A stretch of DNA of 64,000 nt, taken from Unio delphinus. Taxonomy: Eukaryota > Mollusca > Bivalvia > Unionida > Unionidae. The stretch covers positions 434,001-498,000 of the forward strand of contig JAQISU010000164.1 of NCBI GenBank assembly GCA_029339505.1, written 5' to 3'. The position numbers were made by a program, and so were the translations under genes. A model generated the notes under the pieces. That model had not been told where the DNA came from. It was given only the letters and a program-made list of their open reading frames with translations, and did no database searches. This document shows positions 1 through 14,800 of this stretch, in pieces; within the stretch, counting starts at the first letter, position 1, and every line of letters starts with the position of its first letter.

Positions 1-2659
1 GTGGAATCATTGCCTTATCAGATTCAGTTTTTATATTTTTACTGTGAACAGCAATGATTCCACTGTCATACAGCTTGCATGATTCAACAGAATGGACTAC
101 ATGCAGACCCTACACAGTGTCATAGAATGTATTATACACAGACCCAACAATGTGTCATAGAATGTATTATACACAGACCCAACACTGTGTCATAGAATGT
201 AATATACACAGACCCACTGTTTTATCACATGGCAAGTCCAGAGAAAAAAACGCCGAGGAATAAAACTAAAACAAACCACAACTTCAAAATGGGATCAGAA
301 CAGGAAGTGGCATTGACATGCTGGAAACAAATTTTATAATCATTGACAATATTCTGGGTTGTACCAACTATACCAAGTTTTCAAAGCCCCTCAGTGACAT
401 AATCTAACATGACCTTGATGCTATGTTATACAACAGAACAGCAAATATATTTTTCTGATGACTGAGAGAAGCGAGAAAAACCAGGATGCATTCTGCCTAA
501 AATTTTCACCATTTAAAAAGGCTATAATATAAAAGTTTACTGATTATCTGTTTGCCAGCATTTCCTACACCATATGGATCACAACCATCCCACATACAAG
601 GCTGAAAGCCAAGCTGGATGTCAACAAGCATCAACTGGCTAGCAGCATTCAAATTGTATGGTTTGACATTGTTTCTAGTTCAAACAAAGTGTGAATCTGA
701 TGCATTCTCAAATTCCTGGCATCATAAACAAATTCGGTGAGAAGGGTCTTCTAATTATCTGCTTACTCTAAAAAGTCAAGTCAAGCAACTGCTTAATTTA
801 CCATGACATAATGCATTTCAAGTAATGTCTTTATTGATTCTAATGTATGACATAATATGAATGCTATCACCAACAACAAATGGACAGCTGCCCAGTCACA
901 AGACCCTGAGCTTACAAGATACTTTGTGTAAAAAGCAAGTCCAAGTCAAAGAGACCATCATATGTGGCAGCCAGTATATCTGATTGAGAAAGAAGCCAGG
1001 AAATAAACCAGAAGAATCACAAACCCATGTTAGCCAAGCCTGAGTCTCCAACCCATGCAGAAAGAGGTGAGATGTCAGCAATTGGTAAAGGCAAGCAACT
1101 TTGACAACTTGGCCTCCCCCCCCCCACCCTGCATGACAGTAAAAATTCACATCACACAGGTGCATGAATGGACCAATATTTGTCATTAGAAGAGCATACA
1201 AACAATCCTCCTACAATAATCAAGAATTTTAGCATATGTACAGGACACAAGAATGAATCCAGTTATTTCTTTTACAAGTATTATAGGATGATATGTACAA
1301 TAAAATTATGTTAAAGCTACTCGATGCCATGACCTTTCCTTTTGGTGTACAAAAATAAGAACACAAAATTTAAAAACATCTCTAAATCTTTATTTACAAA
1401 TGTACATGTATATTACACCTTTTTAAGACAGCCTCCTGCTGTAGTTGAATACGCTGATAAAATACAAATTTAAATTTCAAATCCAAATGATTATATTATT
1501 CTTGTTGGTGTAACTGTTATTTAATATGACGAGTAGTACACTTTGAAATTTGTACTTAAAAACGAATGAGAAAATGGTTTCTAAACTATACAGTAATCAT
1601 CATATGATTCAACCTAAATGATTTTTTCAGTTATCAGAATTGTTAAATCCAATAATCAGGTTTAAGAAAAATGGTATAAATGATGCAGCAATGATCATGT
1701 CAATTAAATAATTGTATATATGCATTCATTACCATTACCAATGCACAGGCATCAAATCAGAATAAAAGATATGATTTTAGTAATAATGAAATTTACATAC
1801 ATAAATATCCTTAACTGATTTTTTTTTTATTGATGTTCGTACAGGGCACCTATTTTAAATACCCTTATCTGGCTTTGTTTCACTAATGTTTATTAAGAAG
1901 AATTGTTTTTGTTTTATATTCAATACCACTACACCAAATGCGTTGATGTCATTGCATCCTGTTGATGTCCTCAAGAAAATCATTACTATTACTTTCTGGA
2001 ATTATTAAATAGGTGAAGAATATAACTTGAATTCAGTAGAATGAAGCAATAAGGTCTAACAAAAATTAAATGTTAAAGTTCCACCTTAGCTTTATCATAG
2101 GACAACAAAAGTAAATGTCTGTGACTCGGCCAATTCTAACAATGGCACTTGCTCTAAACATTCCTGTCATTTCATTCCAATACAATTATTATATTAACCC
2201 TAACTGATTTGTTTTCATATGTTCTGTCCAACTTAACTTAGTGCCTAATATAAGTATAATATATTTTTGGCATCTGAACCAATGCAGTGTAATTCATAAA
2301 AAGTGTAGCTGAAGATAAATGAAGAAAATATACAAGGAACTTGATCAGTGCAGTGTTACTGCAAACTCTGAATTTAACAACATTACCGGTAGCTTTTAAA
2401 ATAAGTAACTGATAATTGTTAACAGAACAGTATCAGAGTTCAGGGCAAGTTGCTGTAACTAGGGACTGGTATGAAAATAAGGTTTTAAAGTATGGGGTGG
2501 TGTCAAGGTATGGCTAATGTAGGTCAACATTGGGATTGGGCTAAAGTAACAGAACAGGATGATATAAAATGGGATGAAAATATGTACCACATGATGAAGC
2601 TAATGTGATGTAATTTCTTATTGTTTGAACTGCACCTGAATATAACCTTCATGAACCTG
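1..2659. other. Downstream flank of MTR4
   Basis: 12-bp inverted repeats at 1-12 and 51-62 (gtggaatcattg), the tandem repeat, a degraded family A SINE at about 985-1100 and a C-run at 1116-1125. I see no gene here. Confidence 0.6.
98..215. repeat. Tandem repeat (about 3 units of ~39 bp)
   Basis: Units carry gtgtcatagaatgtattata followed by cacagacccaaca. Confidence 0.85.
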
Positions 2660-2846
2660 CCACATTAAATGATTGCTGTTTTTATTATTTAAAGGCAATG
2701 TGCCAGCCTTCTTTGCCACAAGCTGGATGCCTGGAACATCTGCTCCTTCTTTGCTACTAGCACCTCTGACGAGAAGAAAAAAAAATCATCTGAATTTTCA
2801 CTGGTCTAATGTAACACATGACTCATGCCAGAATAATTTGATCTCT
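2660..2846 (-). promoter_or_regulatory. MTR4 3' UTR with likely poly(A) signal
   Basis: The first AATAAA on the minus strand after the stop is at 2686-2681, about 160 nt downstream. Cleavage would be expected near 2660-2670. This is inferred from the hexamer only. Confidence 0.5.
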
Positions 2847-2899
2847 TCACAAGTACAAACTGGCAGCAAACACAATGTCCCTCTTGATTCTATGAATTC
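2847..2899 (-). CDS. MTREX: MTR4 exon 26 (residues 1016-1032 and stop)
   Basis: Encodes [16 protein letters not shown] followed by TGA (2849-2847). [12 protein letters not shown] is the invariant C-terminus of MTR4, so the end of the gene is fixed. Acceptor tttgtttcag at 2901-2900. Confidence 0.96.
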
Positions 2900-5800
2900 C
2901 TGAAACAAAAAGATGATTTGTACATAGTATTATACATTTCCTCATTTTCTTGCATACAGCAGGAAATTAAGCAAACAGATATTTAAATAAAGATGATACA
3001 ATTAGAAGTGAATGTAAAAGTAATAGGTAAAGATGGTCTAGTGGCTGTTCACTTGATTTTCACGTTTGGAATTATGAATTTAATCTTTTTGCTATCCTTA
3101 TAAGCAGCTAAAAATGTGTTTATACAACATGGAATCCCGCCTCTTAAAGCTTAAACAATTGTCCCTTGAAGGGACCAATGCTCAACTGGACAAAAAGAAT
3201 ATTCAGAAATCCAAGATAAGATCTTTTCTTCCTTTTAATTAAGTGTTAACGATATATTTGATATCTACAAGATGTTCAAAATTAACTGCCATGGTGGACA
3301 TATTGGTGATCAGATTGGGACCATTTTCATTAGGGACCAAGTAGACATCGACAGAAGTCATTTGGTCAAATCACCATGTTGATCCACCCATTAATTTGCG
3401 ATGAGTAAAGATAATATTTTCAAGTTGTCACCATGGTACCTATATTAAGTGTCAGTTTGCATCATTTTCATTTAGTACTAACCAGACACCATAAGAGCTC
3501 TTCTAAGAAAAATCCCAAGCCAAAATGACTTTGCATTTAAAATTGGAGTAGCAATAAAAATATATTCCAGATGGCTATAATGGTAGCCATTTTGGACAAT
3601 CAGATCAGCACTATTTTAATGTATGATACAAGACGTGAAAAGTATGAAAACCCATTGTGATATAACAAGATGTGAAAAGTATGAAAACCCCATTGTGATA
3701 TAACAAGATGTGAAAAGTATGAAAACCCCATTGTGATATAACAAGATGTGAAAAGTATGAAAACCCCATTGTGATACAACAAGACGTGAAAAGTATGAAA
3801 ACCCCATTGTGATATAACAAGATGTGAAAAGTATGAAAACCCCATTGTGATATAACAAGACATGTATGAAAACCCCATTGTGATATAACAAGATGTGAAA
3901 AGTATGAAAACCCTATTGTGATATAACAAGACGTGAAAAGTATGAAAACCCCATTGTGATATAACAAGATGTGAAAAGTATGAAAACCACATTGTGATAT
4001 AACAAGACATGAAAAGTATGAAAACCCCATTGTGATATAACAAGATGTGAAAAGTATGAAAACCCTATTGTGATATAACTTTCCATTTTGGAATAGCAAC
4101 AATAACAAGATTTTCAAGGTGACTGTTATTGTTGCCACTGTGGACATCAGATTCACACCATGTCCAGTGTGGATCAACTAGACACCACAAGAAGTCTTTT
4201 CTTGAAACTACAAGGCCAATGTTACCTGCAATCTCAGAGAAGTAGCAATAACAAGATTTCCATTTGCAGTAGCCATACTGATGGTTAGATCAGCATTTTT
4301 ATTTATGACCAACCAGACATCAAAAAACTTTCACTAATGACCACCTATTCCAGAAAAGTGATAAAAATTTTAAAGATGGCCACTTTGGCAGTTCTCACCC
4401 AACCATGTCTTGAGGGGCAGTGCTCCTGATCTGGGGATCGAGGGAGCCCAAGGCCCCCAGCCAAAAACGCATATTACACTCATAAAAAACTGCTCCTGGT
4501 GCAACTTATGATCATAAAATAAAGCTAAATAATAATTTGAAAAACTATTAAATTTACCAAAAATGTTCAACCTGACTTCAATAATTTCACAATATTTATG
4601 GTCACATGAATTGTTCTCCAATACTATTGATGCTTAAGTTATTTCATTTGCATGTCAGTGTTCACATCACAATTAAGTCACAAATTTTTCAAGGCCTAAG
4701 TGTCATATCTGGATTTTGGAACTATTTCAAAATGCAAAAAAGGTACAAATGTCTTGCTATATCAAACATGTTTCTGAATGAAACTATCTGACGTGATAAA
4801 TAGTAAAACCTACTAACCTTCTGCAAACTTGTTCTCCAGTTCTGTATTCCCTATTGCTCTAGCTGCCTGACACATCTGCCGCAGTGTCTCTTCAAGCCTC
4901 CTCATAGCTCGAATAATGCTACCTGTTTATTTACAATAATGATGATTACTCAATGAATATTTTTAGGTATATTTAATTTATACTGTGTGCTTTAATGTTT
5001 GTCCATGATTTTAAATTGTAAAGAGAATGATTATTTACGTAGCTAACTTTTGTCCATGAATATAAACTGTAAACATGTTTACATAGGTAGAGTTTAAGGT
5101 CAGTCTTGGTTACATATGTCATACACTGGAATTAACGACAATACAGCAGGACTACATGCACCTAAAGACTGTCATATGACATACACAGCACTGAATGACA
5201 ATACAGCAGGACTATATGCACCAAAAATTGTCATCCACTGCACTTAACTATGATACATCAGGACATTAACCCTAATAACTGCAGGAGCAAGGCAATTTGT
5301 AGACATGTGCATCATCAGATGATCACAATATTTATTGAAATTAATTGCAACTGACTGAATAATCTCAGACTCTTTGCATTTACAAGATTCAATCAAACAG
5401 TACATTCAGCTGTGAGTCAAAATGGGTAATAATTCTATTACAATCTTCAGAAGCAAAGTGATTTGTCAATATGTGCACCTTCAAGTAATTACCATAATAT
5501 TTGCCAAGTTTCATAGCAATCCATATAAAAAAAATAAAGAATTAGTTATGCTAACAAGAATGCATGCTAGACATGTATGAGGATTCATACAGACCCTTAG
5601 GTCTATAAAGAAACTTGTTCCCATGCCACGACATACAGTGTAGCTTATGCATTAAAAAAAATCCTTGTTTCCAGTTTTGCTAAAGACACTGACCTTCACT
5701 TCAAGAACTTTCAACTTACAAAATGCCTGTTTAATATGTAACATCTGGTCCTTACCTTCGAATATATCAGTCATTTTACAGATCTGTGCAAATGATGCCC

Positions 5801-8800
5801 CTTTACACCAGGCATTGACTACATCCATCATCTGTGGCCTGAAGCTTCCAACGTATTCCTCTTCATCAATCTCCAGCTTGGCCTCTTTAGTGACACGTGC
5901 TATCCGCCTTGCCGTGTCCTAAACAGTAAGCATATGTCAAGAAAATTACATTTCTGTATAATTATAAATACATCATACTCTAATCTAAGATTGTATCTAT
6001 CCATTAACCTGTCATGACTTGTTTGAGAATGTATCTCTGGTCATAACCACTGCATCATTTCACTGCAAAGAAAGCTATTATTTGACTGGATAATTCACAT
6101 TTTTGGCTGTTCTTATCATATGAACAATCAAGATTAAAACAGAAGTTTAAATTTAAAAATTGCCAAATGTGCAGAGGTCTCATAAACACTTAATCACAGG
6201 TATCTGGATGCCAATTTTTTTTTTCTCGGACACAGAAAATCACTGAGGCGAGAGTCCTTCATATGCATGTAATAAGTGTGCAGCAAAATTCAAAGACTTG
6301 CCAGCCCTGCTTCAGCCAAATGCTTTCATAGAAAATATGTTTATCAATTAGCTGTGCTGATACTTACAGTCACATAATTCAGTGGCTGAAAGACTCACTG
6401 ATGTAAATGTTACCATTATAAGAGTACATCAAAAGAACATGGTAGCTGGGTGACAAGTTCAAAGGCTAGTTTTGATTGGTGCCCAGGTGGGAAAAATTAA
6501 TGACTTTTACTGTGATTGAATTCAAAGACAGAAAGATCCACAGTTGTAAATGTGGTCATTTATAAGAGTAAATCAAATAAACAACTTTAACTTTCATTAT
6601 TGTGTTCATTTCCGAATGTAGCAGAATAAGCAGTGCACGTGACCTCAGAATCAAGACATGTTGAGACTTAGACAAAATGCCATTCACAAATTTGGATAAG
6701 TATTTGGGGGTTAAATGGAAAACTTGTGAAGATTGTAACAAGAATCAGAAGAGTGCTAAAGCTGCTAGAATTGATAGTCTAGATGGGACAGTAGCTAAGT
6801 GTAAGAAATTGTGTGATGCTTAGAGATTGGAATAAGTCCTTTTTTTGATTGACAAAATTCAGTCTCACTGTGATGGACAAACAAGAGCTAAGTAGAAATT
6901 AAACTCAATGGCAATGAATAGTTCTTCCAATTTTCATAGTTTATGGGGACGGCCAGGGGTCATGCTACCATGAAAAGCGGGTGACCAAGTTGCCTAAAAG
7001 TGTACACTTCACATTCTTCTGTTAGGAAAGCAAAACGACTTTGCCCTGTGATTTTTTAAGAAGTACATTGACTGGCTATAAATGCCTCCCTCTTTTTAGC
7101 CTGATTAAGTGTTGTATTGAAATCTATTCATCAAGCCATCAGTACCTAGGCATATCAATTATGCTGACAAACTCTAGCCCATTCACAAGCATGTGTTTTG
7201 ATAGCTGATTCACCATTAACCCTTTCCCGAGTAAGGTAGCAACTATCACTGCCCAACTGCTATCTTTTGACGATAAAATCATACAAACTTGTGTTTCAAA
7301 ACTTTAACAATAGTGTGTAAATAGCATGTTGTGTTTTAAGATCAGAATTGGCCTCTGTATTATTTTAATAACGATTTAACTTTAAAATGCAATTCATGTA
7401 AACCAGAAACATATGGAACAATGCTGTGGAATTTTCTGACTTCACATGTATTTGTGAAAATACCGTTTATGTTCTGGATCTATGAAAAAGTCCATTTTGA
7501 AATTAGTCTATGCACACAAGATCTGCCATTTAGGTTCTGGATCAATGAAAAAGTCCATTTTGAAATTAGTCTATGCACACATGATCTGCCATTTAGGTTC
7601 TGGATCAATGAAAAAGTCCATTTTGAAATTAGTCTATGCACACAATATCTGCCATTTAGGTTCTGGATCAATGAAAAAGTCCATTTTGAAACAAGACTGA
7701 CCAGTTATGGGAACCATCATATACAACAGGTAAAATAAATCAATTTTACATCGTGTCATAAAGATATATTATGATATATTAAGTAGAAACTTAGAATAAT
7801 TTAAACAGAACTAGATGTAGCTGATGTTTGTTTACCTGAGGCATATGACAGCTCCCACAGCTGCTCAGTCCTGTACCAGATTACATGTAAACAGACCACT
7901 CTTTATCAGCATGTATTGAATGAGTGATGTTTTCTGTATGTTCAGGCAAATCGGGTTGAAATCGTTAGTGCATGAAACTTCAACATTCAAGATACTCACT
8001 TGAAAATTCACAGTAACAGATGTGGATAACATTTAAGATGCTCACTTGAAAAGTTACAATAACAGATGTAGATAAAATTTCAAGATACTCACTTGAAAAT
8101 TCACAGTAACAGATGTGGATAACATTTTTGATGATTAGCCACATGAAATTCAAAAGACGAAGAATAAATGTAACAAACCTGCATTATTCTAAGAGGCCCA
8201 GCCAGTTCTTCTGTAAGTTTTGGAGTTTCTCCAGAATTTTCTTGGAACACAAAACAGCTCATCAGTGCACAGCATTGCTCTATTGACAGTTCATTGAAAA
8301 CTCCATTGAAAACAAGTTCTGTGATAATCAGTTCATCCACACTGAAAATTAAAAAATTGATACCATAATTACTATGTACAAGTTGAACCCAACCGCAAAC
8401 AACACAAATCATGATCTGCTATAACATAATACGCCATAATATCAAGCCCTAACATATTTGTTCTGATTATTTCTAAACACATTTCAGAGACCCAGATCTG
8501 CTAGCACATTGTGTAATAGAAGATCTGGGTCTGTGCAGACTAGTTGGAAATACAGCATGTCTACTTACAGCTGAAGTCAATATATCCATAATAATAATTC
8601 CATCAAAAAATATGAGCAATGATTCCTAAGTTTCTCTAATGTTTCTGACAGATTCTATTCAAATCAATAATTTCCAGTTAATGTGCTCAGACCAACTCAT
8701 GAAACACTATTCTCCAAAACATTTACATATGCTGGACATGTTCAAAGAGTTGGATTTTTCACTACCTTAAATTAACCTACTCAATCATAACTTTAATTAA

Positions 8801-11800
8801 AGACAGCAAGGCAATCAAGCAAAATGAGTACTTTGTGAAACAAAGAGCTTTGTTTCAGATACAGATAATTGTGGGGAAAACGAGTTTCAGAATTCCTGAA
8901 TTTGCACATTGCTTAAGAATGATAAAAAGTTTCACTATTACTTGCAATGAATCATGGTATTCATATTTTACTAACTTAACAATACAAAACTTGTCTGACA
9001 TAGGCGATTGTCTCATGAAATAAATGTTGAATGTCTTTTTATAAAAAGGAATCTTGTTTGGTAGTGTATCAACAGTTAGTCTGGTTCCCAGCTTTGTAGA
9101 CTCCAAAAAATAGAAAGCATCACCCCTGGAACCATACTAGTCAACAAAACAAAAAGCTGTAACGTTATACAAGAATGTTTTCGTGTACCATGTTGGTTAT
9201 TAAAACCAGTTGTAATCATGTTATCAATCTTTCTGATGAAAATAAATGTACTTTATAGATAATAACGAACTTCATCTGAAAAAGCACTTTATTGCAATTA
9301 TTCTTGATGCGATTATAAAACGATGATTCAGCATTAAACAGCTCTGTCCTCCCCCAACCCATCGGTTTTCTAGATGTCTAGTGGATTTTTTGTAGTTCTC
9401 TCGGTAACTTGCGCCCTTGCTTATAGTGCGGTTTGTGTTTTTGGATCCCATTGTGTGTGAGTTATCGAGGGAGAGGTGCATGTACTTTGCAAACTTTCAT
9501 CATGAAGAATCCATTTATTCTATAATGCCTTTAAGCTTATTAGTATGGGTCACAGCTGCTACACTATTTTGAAATTTCTTCAGAGATGTCAATTACAATT
9601 TCCATCATATAGAACAATTGTGTACTTACCTACTGATTTCACATGCCACCCTGCCCTTGAGTTCTATCACATCCGAAGCAGTACAATAGCCTAAACGACG
9701 CAGGACTCGCTTCCTGCACTTTAGCTCATCCATCTGCAGGAGAGACTTTTTCTTCTTTAACTCTGCCTTTAAAGCCTTCACTTCAGATCCAATCTATATG
9801 AATGATACAACATATTTTAATACATACCAAAAGTTACCTAATTTTCACATAACCACAATATTTTATCAATACCAGGCGGTTGCTAGAGAGCCTGAAACAA
9901 AACAAAGCTGATCTACATAAGCAGGCTGAAATGTGTGAGAAATTACATAAATGCATCCAGAGATGATTATGACATCCTGAAAGCAGATATGCAAGAAAAT
10001 ACTTAGAAAAAAAGTGGTCAGAAATGCAGACCAACTCACATGTACATTACATTGGTGTTTGTCCGACTCTGACCATATCTGATATTCCACATACAAGAAA
10101 AAAAAAACCATATAAAAAATATATTAATCTGACCAACTTTCCATGAAAATGTGTCTGAGATTTTGGAAATGTATCCTTGATAATGATGGATTCTAACTCT
10201 TAACTCTCAAGAAAGCTAGGGAAACGATGCTTTTGAGAGTGATGTTTCCTGCTCACACCCATCATACACTTTCAATGGTAAGCCTTCTTGCCATTACGTC
10301 CACATATTCTATTAAACATTTTATAGGAACCAGACATACAGGTTCAATAGAACTGGGTTTGGTTTATATGCCTTTTGCTGAGGTAGTTTAAACAGGTGAG
10401 AAAAGACTGCCATTTTTCTTTGAATTTCAGCTATCAAGTTCAACATGTCTTAGTTCCATGATTTCTTTTCTACTTCAGAGAATCAAGTAGGTAAAGATGG
10501 CACTCTGATTCTCTCATGTCATGCAAGATCCAAGAATAAGAGTTGATGGAGGATGAGTGAATGTATCCTGATTATTCGCTTGTATGGAAAGAGTATGTTC
10601 TGACCAGGCTTTGACCTAGACCCATGAGTATTCGGCTCCAGTTGGTAGAGATTTGACAGAATCCCATGGGGCATCTTGACCATTCAGTTAGGTTCAGCCG
10701 ATTCCATCATGACAATGAGCCTACAATGAGTCAGGCTTGAATGTGGCTTTGTCATTGAAGACACCACCTGAGAAATCCCAAACCAGGAGGCAAAGTAAGG
10801 GGAATTAGGTCCCTCCTGTCTTCAGAGATATTTGATCATAGTGGAGTTGTTTTGTATAGAATGAGAACACTCTTTCTTTATAGCAACTCCTACCATGAAT
10901 GAAATGCACTCACTGTGGCCTTCATCTCCAGAAGACTGATGTGTGATAGTCACAATACACTGTCTTCTGAAAATGCTGGCAGGAGATGGCCACCCCAGCC
11001 CACTGTGCTGACAATTGCATAAATCGGCATCCTATTGGCTGGACCTACAAGGGAATGCCCACCATAAGCCATGTAAGGTTATCTCATTTGCTCAGATATG
11101 ATCTCAGTGACAGGATGATTTCAGTTCACAGTGTTGAGGAAAAGATAACCAGTTCCAATCTGTTTTGAACTCTATACCCAAGTGGTAAAATCTTGAGATG
11201 GTACTATAACAACTTGACACATAAATACTAGGCTGATCCAACATGAGACAAGAGTTGCAAATGTGATATAGTATAAAATGCACATGGTGCTTTTGTAGGA
11301 TGTCAACCATTTAGTTGAAAATCACAAAGGGACAAAATTCTGTCAATAATAAACATGAAGACCTTCTGGACTTTTGTTCAAATGAAAGGGAAAATCCTTG
11401 ACTTCACATACCAAGTCTCTCAGTTACTCCGTTACTACACAAGACAGATGAAAGACTGACTCTCAAGCTCAAGTGCCAGCATATTTTTGACTTATGGTTT
11501 TAGGCTGTGTTATTTATTTATTATTTATCGTATGCCATGCTCACTCAGCCATTTACAGCACCATCATCAGCAAGATGAAGAGCCTGCCTGCAATCCACCG
11601 AATAACATTATGTCAGCTACACGAGTCAGTGGCCTAGCCCCACTGGAAAAGGTTAATTGCACAACAACATTGTCCTGTCCGGAAACAGTTCAGTGTGGTC
11701 CACAGATGTCATGCGAGATTGTAGCCAGGATAAAGGACAGATAACTCAGCAAATGAGGGAGTGGTTTGCAGCATCTGCTGAATAGCACTCATCATTCCAT

Positions 11801-14800
11801 GCCAAAACATCTGTCATATCTTCTGGCAAGTAACCAGATTGGGCATCTCGAAGTCAAGCAGAATGCTGGATGTGAGGTGATGTCCATGTTCAGTGGAAGT
11901 TTCTCACTGGCATAAACCAAAGCCAGCAGTTTTATGGTTGCTTCCTGATGACAGAGATGTGTAGTAGGAATTCTGCAGAGTACCGGCCGCCATAAAAAGA
12001 TGTAGAGAATGTTCAATAAATTATGCACATTGTTCTATTGAGCTGGATGTCAATTACCTTTGTATTTGACAATTGATCCCAGACAGGAGTACAATACTCT
12101 GCTGATGAATAGGCTGTGATGAGACTGAAGAAAAAAATATGTCTCTCCCCCTGACAATGTTGAATCATTTAATGACAGTGGAGCTTGTGAGTTGTCACAA
12201 AATGTAATATCAAAAAGATCGCTTAATGTATTTTGAAGAGAGTCTGGGTAACACTGCCATAGTCAGTACTGGACTGGTTAAATTGCAAATGGTCATTAAG
12301 CCATTTGACACTTATCTTAGATGGGAATAGATCTTGAGAGATCCATAATGGGCATGGAGGGCCCTCGAGTGGCAGTGGTCTAAAGCGCTCTCCATTATGG
12401 ATCACTACCATCTCATCTACTGTCTGCGTGGGTTCGAGTCTCAGATTCAGCCAATGTGGGTATGTGAGAAAGCTTGCTAGTAGCTTCTCGTGGGTCGGTG
12501 GTTCTTTCCAGGGGTTTTTCCAGGGTTCTTCCTCCACCATTAATACTGGCCACCATGTATAGCCTATCGTGTACTGAAAAACGTCGTTAAACACTACAAC
12601 AACAACATAATGGTCATGGACAAATAATAACAGGTTCATGTAGACTTAAATAAAAGCAAATTCCATAACTTTTCCAGGGCTATTTCATAAAACTCATGGA
12701 CCTTGCAAGTAAATTAATATAAAGCAAGACATATGTCAATGAAAAATATACTTGTTGTATGAAATGAAACTTTGCATTGATTGTAACTGTGATATGTTTG
12801 AAATAAGTTTTATAATTTGTGTGTGGCGCTTTATGAAGTTAGCAATTATAAAACTTTTCGAACTCAACTGTGACAAGTTCCTTACTTTTCCAAAACTTTC
12901 TAAGATTTAAGATATTCCCTGACGTTTCATGGTGCCCTGAATTTTTTAAATTTAAATACAAAACTTTTCCAGGACCAGCAGGAACCCTATAATTAGTTAT
13001 GAACTGCACTAGGTATATAATGTTGCCTGGGTACATTGAAACAATATCAGCCATGGATCTCTATTGGTAAATAGAACCTATGGCAATATACTGGTCACAG
13101 ACACATTTTTCTGTTGTGGCACTTGGACACTGGCAATATACTGTCGATGAAATGACATGGATCTGTCATGGTATCAAGGCACTGTTGTACTATTCGGCCA
13201 TAACTTGATATGATCCTACACTGGATAAAGACCATGTGATCTGCAATGCTGAAGTCAGTGTTATGATGCCAAGACAGTATAAGTGTTGTCATTGGATCAA
13301 CATCATCTGTCATGTCTGGCACAAAAAAAAGCGATATCAGAATTAGTTATGCCTGTATACAATTTATATCTGACGGCAGAGTGAAGTCTTGACAAAATTG
13401 AACCAATGTTTCCTTTCTGCTGATGCCAAGGTCATAAAAATAATTGCTGACTGTCCATGATCCAGGCATCCAAGACAGAAACGCTGCTATAGTCAGTACT
13501 GTAATAAATCATGGTGGGTTGAACTGTAACCATCTGACACTGGGTGGCAATGGAACTGAACTGAGAAAGATCTGTAATAGGTATGGACTAATTCATGGCT
13601 ATGGAACAATCCTCTATCCATGGGAAGACCACTCTTGTCTTACTCTGACCTATGTGGGCAAACAACTTTTATCAATTTTTAGATAACACTTGAGGAATGG
13701 ATTTGCCAGGCTATGGTCATACTTTTAAAGTATTATGACCAGGACTCTTTTGTCTCTGATATTTATTTAAGAACAGGATTAATGTTAATATTAGTACCTC
13801 TGCCTCATCTGTCAACCAATCCAAATGGTAGTTGAGGCTTAGATGCTGAAGCTAAGAAAATCAATCAAGAGTCATGTCTGCTATAAAACTCAGCATGCAT
13901 CCAACATAATATGTTTTTAACATCAACTGAGTAAAATTTGCTGCAGGAAACTTGCCTGTTCAAATAAAATAATCCGAGTAAACACAAACCCTCAAGTGGT
14001 CAATCACAGACTGGTTTTCCAAATGATACTGGAAAAGACATCTGCTAATAAGCAAACACCAGTCTAAGTTAATGATTTTGCAGTTATTAGTTACAAACAT
14101 GAAGTGGTTTGTGCCAGTTACATATAAAGGATGTATTTAACATAATCTTTTGTAAACTCCCACTTTGTCCTTCTCTAGGTCAGGGAGATGTACACAAGCA
14201 TTGTTTACAAGCAATGACTGGAATAAAACAGCATGTATCTTATTTTCACTAAATTCTTGCTGTATGGCATTTGCCTGACTGAGATACTAGAGTCTTATTG
14301 TAGCTTTTTTTCTTCTTACATGAAAAATGTATCAAGGACAACAGCATACTGATTAGACAATGCATAAGGAACTTCAGTTATACATAGAATGGTCTCTATT
14401 ATGACACTAAATTTTATGGTAAACAAAACAATTGTCACTTACTTTTGCCTTCTCCTCATACAAGGAGTACCATTCCTCTAACTTTGGGTCCTTGGCCAAG
14501 GGATGTGAGTGTAGTCGGTGCTCAAAGGCTTCAATTTTCTGGAAAAAATAGATAGCTTGAAATAAGAAAATATGTACAACTGACCAATCCTTTATTTCAA
14601 AAACATATACAACACATTTGTATTAATTACTGCAGATTGGTACATACAACACATTTGTATTAATTACTGCAGATTGGTATATACAACACATTTGTATTAA
14701 TTACTGCAGATTGGTATATACAACACATTCATTTTATTAGTTAATGTATGATAAATTTGCTTTTTTCATAACAACTGATGCTTTAACAGTTTTCTTTTTA

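Larger units (their letters stand above)
5919..8178 (-). other. MTR4 intron 23
   Basis: Diverged direct repeats at about 6390-6443 and 6535-6588 (tgtaaatg...ttataagagta-atcaaa), then the two arrays above. Nothing else. Confidence 0.6.
9794..14442 (-). other. MTR4 intron 21 (4.6 kb)
   Basis: Besides the DIRS-like remnant and the SINE, 11130-12340 and 12630-13770 are less AT-rich than the rest and may belong to the same retroelement, but I cannot support coding there. In 9800-10470 and 13780-14440 nothing is seen. Confidence 0.5.

Noticed and set aside
2673..2903. Plus-strand ORF over the last MTR4 exon
   Set aside because: It is the antisense shadow of exon 26 and the 3' UTR.
3600..4080. CRISPR-like array
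   Set aside because: Repeats are contiguous with no unique spacers; it is a minisatellite in a eukaryotic intron.
7480..7738. Overlapping ORFs on both strands with repeated peptides
   Set aside because: They arise from a 63-bp tandem repeat whose length is a multiple of three; no start context or homology.
9272..9481. 69-aa minus-strand ORF starting [10 protein letters not shown]
   Set aside because: Looks mildly gene-like but lies between MTR4 exons 22 and 23 without phase or homology support.
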